DNA from: Aporrectodea caliginosa | Lineage: Eukaryota; Annelida; Clitellata; Crassiclitellata; Lumbricidae | Assembly: GCA_020284085.1 (NCBI GenBank) | Contig: JACEVL010000153.1 | Span: 708,256 to 772,255, forward strand | DNA: 64,000 bases | Direction: 5' to 3' | In this document: positions 33,056-64,000 of the stretch, piece after piece | How positions within the stretch are numbered: the stretch's first letter is position 1 | Layout: each line of letters starts with the position of its first letter | Position numbers and translations under genes: made by a program | The notes under the pieces: model-generated | What the model saw: the letters and a program-made list of their open reading frames with translations, nothing else | What the model was told of the DNA's origin: nothing | The model's database searches: none

Positions 33056-33205
33056 GACCTATGTGTGCGGATATAGACATACACGGATATAGACGTATGC
33101 ATGAGTCTATAGCTTTATGCAGGCGTCTATAGGCCTATACGCATGCGTGTATAGGCCTATGCAAAGGCTATGCATGCATCAATAGGCCTGTGCGTGCATC
33201 TGCAT
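33056..33205. repeat. TATAGGCCTATACGCATGC-type palindromic repeats
   Basis: Repeated TAGGCCTA and GCATGC palindromes. Confidence 0.6.
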
Positions 33206-34449
33206 ATTGTGTAGTACCTTCTAAGATCAACTCTATAAGGTGATTCACGCTATAGCCTCTTGAACAGAAATCGATAAGAACGACAGGTTTGTTTGTATGT
33301 AAATAGAACTCAGTTAGTTGGAAAATTCTCCTGTGGCAGACTCTTTCACACACGTAGAACCTGGTTGACAATAAGTACAGTAGGCCTATGCACAGAGACA
33401 ATACAACGCTGCCTCTAGTTTAGTGCAAAAAGTACAGTCAGTGTATCAGTGACTTTATAGATGTACTAAAACTGCACATGTCATGTCGAAGTCTGTTTTG
33501 ATATCCAACAGATGGTGTCTAAGTCAATATAAACTGTTTAAGAAAATTTTACTCCCGACGGTTCAACGGTAAAAACTGTAAGAACTTTGACATTCCCGCA
33601 ATTGATGACTGTCAAATGCTTTGAGGACAATCAACTGTGAACAGTTTCTGACGCGAGTGAAATATTGGCTAACTGTTTCGATAACAGAAACAACAAATCA
33701 GTTCCTGTCAAAATTGCTTGCTTCTGCCAATAGCATCACACATGTCAACATCTTCCGAATACCAATGTTAGCTGTCTACTCTTAATATTAGTTTCATTCA
33801 AAACCAAAGCTGCTGCCAGAGTTCATCACAGTCACTAGTGGGAGCCACAGTCAAATATTGGAGTAACCTCCTAAACGCGGAGAACAGCAAGGAAAGATGT
33901 TTCTGGCTAATAACATCCCAATGAAAACTCATGATAATAATGGAAGAAATAGCCTTAAAATGTCACGCAGAGGCAATCAGTTATTTCGGGAAAGGCCATC
34001 AAACAAATTTATATATACGTCAACAATATCACTAATTCACATTAGGCCCCTATCGTTTATATGAAATTAGTAGGCCCTAATATAATTCTGTATAATATTA
34101 AGTCCTATATTTCCATATCAGTATCATGCCATTTCACTATTAATGTTATTATGCTAATAATATTATTTCAGTATAATATATCAATCCCAACATTATATTT
34201 AAAATATATCAGAACGTGTTCAGGCGTCTCACGTAAGATATCGCTCGTCGATTATATCTTACGAGTGACACAGAAGCAAACACAAATGCCACAATACAAA
34301 GTCAAATTCCAGGTAGAAATGGAAAGGGAAAACGCGGTGAGCCACTTGTGTAGGAATACACGTTCGTAGCAGCCACCTGTGCTCGGACTCGGATGTATTT
34401 GCATTGGAAGCAATAAGGGAAGCGACGCGGTGTGAAGGAAGTGTCCTTC
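33206..34449. other. PDE4 3' flank, probable 3' UTR in part
   Basis: No ORF. An imperfect hairpin (TCACGTAAGATAT against ATATCTTACGAGTGA) at 34230-34268 lies about 190 bases beyond the stop. No canonical polyadenylation signal was found close to the stop. Confidence 0.4.
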
Positions 34450-53195
<18,746 letters not shown>

Positions 53196-54560
53196 CTGTC
53201 AGATTCAATAAAAAAAATACATCGATGCCAGATGACGCTGACCATAACCATAAACTTTCGTTTATTGTTTCCAGTGTACAAACAGTAAATAGCAACAGAC
53301 AAAATATACAGCAATGCTGGGATACAACAGGAAGACCAAACGCTAGGGACCAAGGTCTCGCTTTTCAGGGTCGCCTTTGTACCATGAAGTTAATGTATAA
53401 TGACAAATGATTACTCTAATATTAGCCCAAAGGACTATGAAGCATAATCAGAACCAGAACGAAACAAATGTAAAAGAAAGTCAAGGAAAAAGAGACTTTG
53501 ACTAGTAAAGCAAGAAAACATATTTATTTTGATCAATTAGGTACACACGCAGTGATTTTTAAATGGTGTAAAATTAGGCAGTTTACAGATATCGTGGACT
53601 AGACTATTTCAGAAAGAAGGCCGGACACAGTTAATTCAAAGCAGTCGAGAGTTAGTTCTGGCAAAGCTTTGACGGTAATCACCCTGTGATCTAGTAGGCC
53701 TGTGGTGTATATGGAAGCATTATGTAGCCTACTAGATGAATACGGTAGACTATTAGGCTACACAGTGCATAATATGATTAAATTATTAAAATGATTAAAT
53801 TATTAAAATGATTCAATAATTAAAATGATTTAATTATCTAATTAAAACAGATCACAAGGCTTGAAACGCACTTATGATGGCTCATAATTATGATCTATGC
53901 AATAAGTCCTCGTTTTGAACCCATAGAGTACGAAAGCAGCGTTTAGTGGGAAGGACAAATTTTAGAATCGATTATCCTTCCGTGTGTTTATCAGAGTGTT
54001 CAGTTGCCCTGAATGAATGAATGAATGATTCATTGCGTATTTAACTATACCGAACCCAATTGGTCAGTAGGCTAAATATTCCAGTGGCCTAGTGTACTAG
54101 CATCACTGAATAGTTATTATTCGAGAGGCGCTATATAAATCTATAGATACGATACGAACGCTGTGCGAGTTAAATTTATGGCATACAAGGTACAATCATT
54201 TAAATACGAATATCTAGAAGTAATATACGCGTGAATTTAACATTCTAATATTTATTATAACAATTGGGTTCTTACTTTCTAAAGTTTGTTTTTAAGCAAA
54301 TATCTGACTTTGACATGTTTTCTAAAAGTCTCGAAGTTTTAATTTGTAAGCTTCATTCAAACGATGGCGTGTCGTCACATGTCTACATGACGTCACATGA
54401 TTACATCGTGGCTATAAATAATTCTTTGTAGGATGTCTATGTTTCAATAAACACGACGTAGGTCCAAAGGCCTAGTGTCAGAATCATAGAGATGTATAAT
54501 ATATCAATATAGGCCTATCACTTATAATATATCTCATTGGTCAGAATAAAGCAAGGTTCT
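53196..54560. other. Upstream part of PDE4 (intron or 5' flank), repeats only
   Basis: An AATTATTAAAATGATT tandem (53772-53845), TGAATGAATGA (54012-54028) and an L2-type tail GAGAGGCGCTATATAAATCT at 54122-54141. I looked for a UCR1 PKA-site exon and did not find one. Confidence 0.5.
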
Positions 54561-54569
54561 GAAGTTGGG

Positions 54570-56318
54570 AGGCTTTCCGACCGCTTATTTAGCCCTTATT
54601 TCAAGCACCTGTTGCAAAAATTTCTATCCCACCTTTTTGTGTATGGAGACAAATCTAGCCTATTTTTTAACTTTCTTAACTAGCAGACATCCATCCAATT
54701 TTTTGAAAAGGCCATGCACGTAAGACTTAATAATTATATAACCAAATTCGATATTCTCTTTACCTCCCAACATGGATTCCAATCAGGCCATTCAACATTC
54801 ATGCCACTTCTAAGTATGCAAGACAAAATTTCTGCTGCAATGGATAAAAATGAATTCTCCATAGGTATATTCCTAGACCTGGCCAAAGCCTTTGATACTA
54901 TTGATCATGGTATTTTACTTTAAAAATTATCTCTTTATGGAATTCGCAACACCCAGCTAAACTGGTTCAAAAGTTACCTTGATAATCGAATGCAATTAGT
55001 GAGCTGCAACGGTACTCAGTCTCCTTTGAAACTAATTAAATATGGTGTACCTCAAGGCTCCATCCTTGGTCCTTTACTATTTATTTTATACATAAATGAC
55101 CTACCTAATGTCACTCCTGATCTATTTTTTTATATTATTTGCTGACGATACTAATATTTTTAACTCTCACTCCTCAATAGAAGCACTAATTAATCATACC
55201 AACTCTGAACTGAGTAAAGTAGCTGATTGGTTCCAACTGAATAAGCTAACCCTCAACTTAGATAAAACTAACTTTATTATTTTTAGATCATATAAAAAAT
55301 CGCTTCCTAACTCATATACAAACTTATGTATTATGGGCACCCATATTACTCAAGTTCAGTCCTCTAAGTTCCTTGGGGTGTATGTGTATCAGCACCTATC
55401 CTGGAAAGATCACATATTTAATATCTCTATAAAAAATTGCTAAAAACCTGGGAATACTTACACGTATATCCAGAATCCTCCCATCACAGACTCGAATCAC
55501 TCTCTACTACACTCTTATACATCCATACATAACTTACTGTAATATAGTCTGGGCATCAGCATATAAGTCCAACCTCTCTAGACTAGTTGTCCTCCAAAAA
55601 CGGGCAGTCAGATTTATTGCAAAACTCCCATATGGAGCCCATACGATGACTGAATTCCTGAGACTGAAGATATTAAAACCTGACCAGATAAGGCAGGTCC
55701 AAATTGGCATATTCATGTATAGATATACTCATAACCAATTACCCTCAACCTATAGGAATTATTTTCAATCTAACACTGATAATCATGATCGCTCGAGAAA
55801 CTTCCAGCCATATTACATCCCGTTTGCTCGTACCAATAATAGACTAGTATCAATAAAATGTGCAGGTCCAAGAGCATGGAACAGTATTCCTCCCGATATT
55901 CGTTCACTACCTTCCCTCCAGCTGTTTAAACGTAAACTGTCTACCCACATCCAACGAGGAACCTAACACACTCATAAGAGGGGATGACCTGCATGGTCAC
56001 CGTAAGGGGAGTGTGCACTGTGCGGGCTATGTCATCATATGTGCATAATCTCTAATTTTTCTTAGTTTTCTTTAATTTTCTTTAATTTCTAATTTGTTTA
56101 GTTAAGATAGTTAAGAATATATTGCCTAGTTTGTGAATTATCATAGTCGGCCGTAATGCTTTCTGTTAACTAATTTGTCTCAGGTGGCCCTGGCTTGCGG
56201 GACCTTCGGCCCCTTTTGGGTCTCCTGGGCATACCGACTAATCTCGAAAACAGATTCATGTACTTACGACCTGTATTTTAAGTTGGTTGCTGAATAAAAT
56301 ATGTTATGTTATGTTAAA
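54570..56318 (+). mobile_element. 5'-truncated LINE with (ATGTT)n tail
   Basis: RT and C-terminal regions in order, a 3' UTR with a GC hairpin (GGCCCTGGCTTGCGGGACCT), and an ATGTT-repeat tail at 56300-56318. The 5' end is truncated within the RT domain, as is usual for target-primed insertions. RT motifs suit the CR1/L2 assemblage. Confidence 0.85.
54714..55963 (+). pseudogene. LINE ORF2 pseudogene (RT to C-terminus)
   Basis: Motifs in order: SQHGFQSGHST, IGIFLDLAKAFDTIDHGILL, a TAA stop at 54921-54923, [20 protein letters not shown], a frame change in a T-run near 55130, [45 protein letters not shown], a second break near 55441, then ITYCNIVWASAY, LQKRAVRFIAKLPYGAHT, and a C-terminus GPRAWNSIPPDIRSLPSLQL. 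Only about three lesions, so a fairly recent copy. Confidence 0.85.
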
Positions 56319-58755
<2,437 letters not shown>

Positions 58756-59039
58756 GTGGGGTCCCATACAAAGTTTCGAAAATGTAAATCCGTGTAACAT
58801 TTGGGATGAGAACTGACGACAGTGGTATCAAGTCCACAGCACACGGTTACGCTCATGATAGACTAACACTCCCTAAGAGATGGTAGAACACGCAGCGTCC
58901 TGATGTCCCTCATGACAGGCCACGAGGTCTGCGTAGGACAGGTATTCATCAGCAGCAGGTGGTCGGTCGGTCGTAGAACCTCTCCGTGATTGACAGTCGA
59001 CAGAATTTCAAAGATACTTCTATCACTGAATCCAAGATG

Positions 59040-59540
59040 TTATAGCTGCAGACGACATGCGATGCTTCCTTGGGCTTGATAGCATCCAAACACGAGGTAA
59101 ATCTGCCTGTTCAAGATCAACCGGTTCAACCTTGCGGTCGCCGACATGCAACCAATTATCTTCTAATGACGCACACATTTCCAGGCAGACTTAGGCGATT
59201 ACTCAAAAGCGTATAGTGGAGCACAGTATATATAAGTCAGAGCATACGAGAATTTTCAAGCACATGCAGCATACATTAAAATAACTTCACCTTGTCACCT
59301 TGTGCCGTCAGTTCGTGGAACTCTAGCGACCGTCGTGACCAGCTTCCTCCAATCCTCCCTGCTTCGTACCGCGTCCCTTAGTTGTGCAAAATAACTTAAT
59401 CTATCCAAATTATCAAGACGCATCTTCACAATCGGACACATAACGACTATGCGCCTATAGGATAGGCATATATATTCTGTAGGCATATATAGGCATATAT
59501 ATAGGCATAGGCTATATACAGTAGGTTTATAATGTACATT
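59040..59540 (-). repeat. LINE-like dispersed repeat, paralogue of 62.2-62.6 kb
   Basis: Shares TGACGCACACATTTCCAGGC, TAGTGGAGCACAGTA and CATAACGACTATGCGC with 62342-62530. The paralogue encodes a LINE RT N-terminal motif, so this is probably the same LINE, more decayed. Confidence 0.5.
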
Positions 59541-59587
59541 TATGTATACATGCATGAGGTAACTCTACCCTTTCCATGTCAACCAGT

Positions 59588-59700
59588 TCATTCATTCATT
59601 CATTCGTTGAGAGCACTTATACAGCGTTCCTTCACGATACCTGCTCAGAGGCGTCCCGAACTTCCCAGCCCAACTCTGGCGATAAAGAATAGATTTAAGA
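59588..59700. repeat. (ATTC)n abutting an L2-type SINE tail
   Basis: TTCATTCATTCATTCATTCG followed by AGAGCACTTATACAGCGTTC and GCTCAGAGGCGTCCCGAAC. Confidence 0.6.
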
Positions 59701-59870
59701 TGCTTGCCAGAGGTGTATGCAGATTGAAGATTCCCTAGTTAAAAGAATACGTCGATCTTAAGGAAGGTCATTGCAGGCAGTCTGTCCAATCACTGAACAG
59801 GAACGACCTTGCACCTTTGAAGTGCGTGCAAAAGGAAACAACCCGGTCACCTCAAGATGCATAGCGAAGA

Positions 59871-60430
59871 TTACCGCGGCCAGTCAAACCTGAGGTGGGG
59901 CAACAGAGCAGCCGCAAGTAGCCATAGGCATTTCCCTAACTGGCACCGCCAGATCCATACCAAAATCCTGAATTTAATACGCTGGGAAATAGCCAGCCAA
60001 TGGAGTACGTCACGCATATAGTGCGAGACATGAAAAAATCTTGATATACTGCCAACATGCCTAGAAGCTGCACGTAGCACGTGTTCAAGCTGCCCAATGT
60101 GCCCCAAGGGGAGAGGCCAATATAGATGGCGCTGCAGTAGTAATCCACTACAGACAAACGCATGAACAATGGAAAGTGAGGAATTGGGTGAAAGCGAATG
60201 GGAAATGATCCGCAGTTGCCGCAACTGAAAGAAAATAAGCATACGAAATTTAGATGTTCAGGAAAGATAGGCTCCTGATCAATCCCAAGATTGTGTGCAG
60301 ATAAATTGAAGAAAATCAGCAGATTTAGGCATGATCTATTTTTCTCATTTCCCATTACCCAACCATATAAAATATTTCTTTTATGCGTTGAGGAGCAGAC
60401 TTTCAGACAATATCTAAGTGCCATATGTCA
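59871..60430 (-). pseudogene. LINE ORF2 C-terminal relic (CR1/L2-like)
   Basis: Two alternating minus frames encode LSAHNLGI, FFQLRQLRIISHSLS, VHAFVCSGL, LGHIGQLEHVLRAASRHVGS, SHYMRDVLHWLAISQRIKF and RILVWIWRCQLG, the conserved tract after RT in a family common in fish and invertebrates. Frameshifted, with no RT catalytic box left. Confidence 0.75.
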
Positions 60431-60800
60431 CCATAGTCCGCTGCATTGTGACTACTGCAAACAGATCATTAAATGCCGGACAATGGAGATAATTAATCAG
60501 GAATATATTATTAAAGCTGACTCGAAATACGACAGGAGGCCAGAGCAGTTGCAATGTCAGCGGAGTACAAAATGTACAGCATTTACAGCCGAGAACACAG
60601 AGCCCTGCAGCAGCAGACCAAGAGAGAGGCGCTTAAGTGTACCCAAAGACAGTGCAAGACATGCGCCCATAAAAAGATATTAAAACCAGTCAATTGGTTT
60701 ACCAGAAATGCCAAAATAACTAACAGACGATGGATTAAAATGTCGCGGTCGTTCGTATCAAATTAAGGCGGCACTGATATCAAACAGAGCAGACGAGTAT

Positions 60801-61091
60801 GGGGCACGGTGGTGTAGGGGTATGTTCGGTGCCTTGCAGCCGGAGGGTTGCGGGTTCGAATCCACCTCAAGGGGGTATGTTTGGTGCCTTGCAGCCGGAG
60901 GGTTGCGGGTTCGAATCCACCTCAAGCCGCCGCGTAGGGACCCTGGGCAAGTCCTTCACTCGCAATTGCTCATGCGCTTCGGCGTGAACTTCCGATTCAG
61001 TGTCCGCGCTGTAGTAGGGAGCGCCTCTGAGTAGAAATCTTGAAGGGGCGCTATATAAATATCTGAAATGAAAAAAATGAAAAAATGAAAT
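60801..61091 (+). mobile_element. tRNA-derived SINE with duplicated B-box head, copy 2
   Basis: Same structure as 23047-23324: GGGGCACGGTGGTGTAGGGG, two units of GGTGCCTTGCAGCCGGAGGG plus TTGCGGGTTCGAATCC, a body, GGGGCGCTATATAAATATCT, and a GAAATGAAAAA tail. Few substitutions separate the two copies, so the doubled head is a family feature. Confidence 0.88.
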
Positions 61092-61477
61092 TTTGACCTC
61101 TCTCTATGGCGCCATATGCATTCGAAAGTATAGTTGAACCAAGAGGAACTTGGTGGAATGGTTTATCTTGACTGATTTAAGGAAAGAAAGTTTTTGAAAT
61201 CCATATACAATGTTGACTGTGTTGTTTGACAAGCCAAGTCTTTCAAATGATTCTGAATGAGAACGCTACATTAGCTATAGAGTATAGACCGATAGTTGAC
61301 CATGTCGCTTGGATCTAGTACCTCACGCTTTCACGCGTTGAAAAACTATAGCTTCGTCGCATTTGGTTGAATGGAATAAGTTGAGTAAGCTACATTAAAA
61401 TAAACACAAGACATAAGATAGTAATTAGATAATTAAGCTAATATTAAGTAAAGTAACAGTTCACAGTCATGGCATCA
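61092..61477. other. Intergenic, nothing recognised
   Basis: No ORF or motif. Confidence 0.4.
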
Positions 61478-62157
61478 GAAAGCTAACTACTTAACCAGAA
61501 AACTAACTACTTGACCAGAAAACTAACTACTTAATCAGAAAATTAACTACTTAATCAGAAAACTAACTACTTAATCAGAAAGCTAACTACTTAATCAGAA
61601 ACCTAACTACTTAATCAGAAAACTAACTACTTAATCAGAAAACTAACTACTTAACCAGAAAACTAACTACTTAATCAGAAATCTAATTACTTAATCAGAA
61701 AATTAACTACTTAATCAGAAAATTAACTACTTAATCAGAAAATTAACTACTTAATCAGAAATCTAACTACTTAATCAGAAAATTAACTACTTAATCAGAA
61801 ATCTAACTACTTAACCAGAAAATTAACTACTTAATCAGAAAGCTAACTACTTAATCAGAAATCTAACTACCTAATCAGAAAATTAACTACTTAATCAGAA
61901 AACTAAGTACTTAATCAGAAAATTAACTACTTAATCAGAAAATTAACTAGGCTACTTAATCAGAAAACTAAATACTTAATCAGAAAACTAAATACTTAAT
62001 CAGAAACCTAACTACCTAATCAGAAAATTAACTACTTAATCAGAAAACTAAGTACTTAATCAGAAAATTAACTACTTAATCAGAAAATTAACTACTTAAT
62101 CAGAAAACTAAATACTTAATCAGAAAACTAAATACTTAATCAGAAACCTAACTAGGC
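61478..62157 (+). repeat. 20-bp minisatellite with higher-order structure
   Basis: About 33 copies of AACTAACTACTTAATCAGAA. Variant monomers in the last 300 bases repeat in the same order with a period of seven monomers. Not a CRISPR: there are no spacers between repeats. Confidence 0.95.
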
Positions 62158-62164
62158 CTACTTA

Positions 62165-62600
62165 ATAGCGGTGTATTTAGATTAGTATTATCATGTTATC
62201 TTTCGGACTCTGGTGTGGTAGGGGATCGAGCTCGCAGGATTTCGGGGCAGACGACAGAATACAGTCACGGAGTTCATCGCTGGAGACGCCTCTCAGCTCA
62301 GACAGGCGGCAAACTTGCTGTAGTTGATAGGCAACCAAATGCCTTCTACTAACGCACACATTTCAAGGCAGACTTAAGAGATAACTCTGCAGCGTAGAGT
62401 GGAGCACAGTAGGCCAATAGAAGTCAGAACAAACGAGAATTCTCAAGCACATCGAACTAATCTATCAAACTGAACCAGACGCATAAACAAATCCATTTTG
62501 GCCGCCCGACACGTAACGACTACGCGCATGCATACTCGCATAGGTTATGTCTATTCTATATGCTTATGTATACAATGCATATCTATGAATTGAATATATG
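62165..62600 (-). pseudogene. LINE ORF2 N-terminal RT fragment
   Basis: The minus strand encodes SSDELRDCILSSAPKSCELD followed by PLPHQ, a motif at the start of LINE RT domains (SP-KSC-LDPLPT). It is cut by the minisatellite on one side. Related to 59040-59540. Confidence 0.6.
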
Positions 62601-62743
62601 CAAATGACGTATACATATATATGTATAACCATGTGTGTAAGCTTATGCTTAGATGGAGATATTCGATTTTTTTAAAATTCAATTGATCTTGAAGAATCTT
62701 TAAGAAGAGCAAGAAAATGCACAAAGTTAATAGCTGGAACACG

Positions 62744-62748
62744 TAATA

Positions 62749-62795
<47 letters not shown>

Positions 62796-62851
62796 GGTGG
62801 TGGTGGTGGTGGTGGTGGTGGTGGTGGTGGTGGTGGTGGTGGTGGTGGTGG

Positions 62852-62885
<34 letters not shown>

Positions 62886-62940
62886 AATAATAATAATGAT
62901 AATGACGACAATCTATATGGCGCCGTAACGCAGCCATGGC
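62744..62940. repeat. (GAT)n(GGT)n(GAT)n(AAT)n abutting an L2-type tail
   Basis: About 150 bases of trinucleotide repeat followed by GACGACAATCTATATGGCGC, the same arrangement as at 38.77-38.95 kb. Confidence 0.92.
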
Positions 62941-63040
62941 ATTACAAGGGCGCCTATTCATTATGTTTATGGAAGAGTATAATCGCTGACATTCTCTGTT
63001 ATGAGTCGAGATGCAAATGGTTCGATCCATGCAATGCACT

Positions 63041-63440
63041 GTGAGTTCGGAATGCGAGTTTCATTAGAAGCAATCAGATAGGTCCAAAGCGTTTTGACAT
63101 TTCGACGGCAACGGAGGGGTATACGAATCGAAATCACGAACAACGGATTATTTCTAACCTTTAGGAAAGATGGCGGAATATAATCGCGAATTGTTATGAA
63201 GTATAGCTCGTGTGGAACACCTTACCAAGAAAAAGTGCGATAGAAGGAGATGAAATTACGAAACGACAGAGCATCGAAGAAGACGGCAGCTGTGAAAAAT
63301 CGCCTGTTAATAAAACAAGTGGTGTCTGCCCTTCAACGTTTTAAAGTATGTACCGGGGTACGAGAAAAGTTGCCGGAAAGTTAACAAACAGAATACATTG
63401 AATTTATGTTATAGGCTTAGTGCTGAAGTAAACAAATAAG
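63041..63440. other. Intergenic, nothing recognised
   Basis: No ORF or motif. Confidence 0.4.
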
Positions 63441-63469
63441 ATTGAGTGAGGATAAAAAAATTGTCAAAA

Positions 63470-63810
63470 AGAATAAAACGTCTCCGTTCTATTTTATCTT
63501 ATCTCTCTTTTATCTCGTCTGTGTTTCTCTTCTTTCTCGTTATCTTCTTGTCTTCATTTCTCACTCTCTCCATATCTCTTCTTGTCTTCGTTTCTCCTCT
63601 CTTTTATCTTTCGTCATCATCCACTGTAATAATACTTCCATAGACATGGGTCTAGGGAGTGTCTCTGTCGTCCTTTCTATGTTGTTTCCTACAGCACCCG
63701 CTTTCGTATTCTTTAATTAAGCCATACCTCGGCAAGATCGTCCATTATAACCTGACGAGGTGTTTTCTTAATTTGCTTCTCTTTATTACCGGACTTCTGC
63801 ACTGTCAGTC
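63470..63810 (-). pseudogene. Decayed gag of a second Gmr1-like copy
   Basis: The minus strand encodes, with stops and shifts, DDLAEVWL, GAVGNNIERTTETLPRPMSM and EVLLQWMMTKDKREEKRRQE, then a purine-rich Glu/Lys/Arg tract. It aligns with the gag start at 4510-4200 (ALAEVWL, GPMSMETMMQWMMM). Same strand as the left element but clearly older. Confidence 0.7.
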
Positions 63811-64000
63811 ATTGCCTTTGGTCATGGCATATTCATAGATACATGCTTAGATAAATAAATGAAAAGATCAGCACTGATCAACAGATAAACTCTACGTTTT
63901 CATGATTATGAGAATGGTGGCCAAGGTAGATGTGGGTATGAACTAATCCACAAGTTTATAAGGTGGGTCAAGTTGGACAGAACAGTCATTAGCGGCCTAC

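Noticed and set aside
60830..60925. tRNA genes
   Set aside because: B boxes are present, but no acceptor or anticodon stems form; these are SINE heads.
61478..62157. CRISPR-like array
   Set aside because: 20-bp units are contiguous with no unique spacers, and the genome is an animal's.
62551..63039. Poly-His and poly-Pro ORFs
   Set aside because: Frames of the GAT/GGT repeat.

Overview
This is animal nuclear DNA: intron-split genes with GT/AG splice sites, abundant degenerate retroelements, tRNA-derived SINEs and long microsatellites, and no operons or bacterial signals. I cannot name the species. A PDE4 orthologue, an L2-type SINE/LINE complement and a Ty3/gypsy element with integrase ahead of reverse transcriptase (the Gmr1-like order, first described in deuterostomes) point to a marine invertebrate, perhaps a non-vertebrate deuterostome such as an echinoderm or hemichordate. 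That placement is inference.

Layout. 1-5183 (minus strand): a large, mostly intact Gmr1-like LTR retrotransposon cut by the window edge, with gag, protease, integrase and then reverse transcriptase, a tRNA-Leu-type primer binding site and a probable 5' LTR. 5.2-20 kb: a repeat-rich stretch without host genes, holding LINE 3' halves, tetranucleotide arrays, a dispersed AAGGTGTC repeat, and a 1.9 kb TIR element (16661-18584) with an 8-bp target duplication. 20.7-21.2 kb: a short SAP/Rho-N-like ORF resembling a Polinton-type protein start. 21.35-22.34 kb: a coding relic interrupted by a 210-bp MITE. 22.8-23.4 kb: a hairpin whose right arm is interrupted by a SINE. 26.34-27.71 kb (plus): an intronless F-box gene. 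31.04-32.06 kb: a decayed mariner. 34.45-53.2 kb (minus): twelve exons of a cAMP-specific phosphodiesterase of the PDE4/dunce family, from UCR1 to the stop codon; upstream exons are outside the window or not recognised. 53.2-64 kb: LINE and SINE remnants, a 20-bp minisatellite with higher-order structure, and at the right edge a decayed second gag of the same Gmr1-like family.

The host genes are the PDE4 gene, which hydrolyses cAMP and carries the UCR1/UCR2 regulatory modules, and the F-box gene, a likely SCF ubiquitin-ligase substrate adaptor. Nothing links their functions. All the other coding content is mobile-element derived. The most unusual observations are the integrase-before-RT element with tandem partial copies of its primer binding site, a SINE family with a doubled B-box head, a MITE made almost entirely of CAGTTA-like repeats, and a candidate short-isoform first exon for PDE4. 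No search or alignment was run: all calls are by eye, and repeat boundaries are approximate unless a target duplication is quoted.
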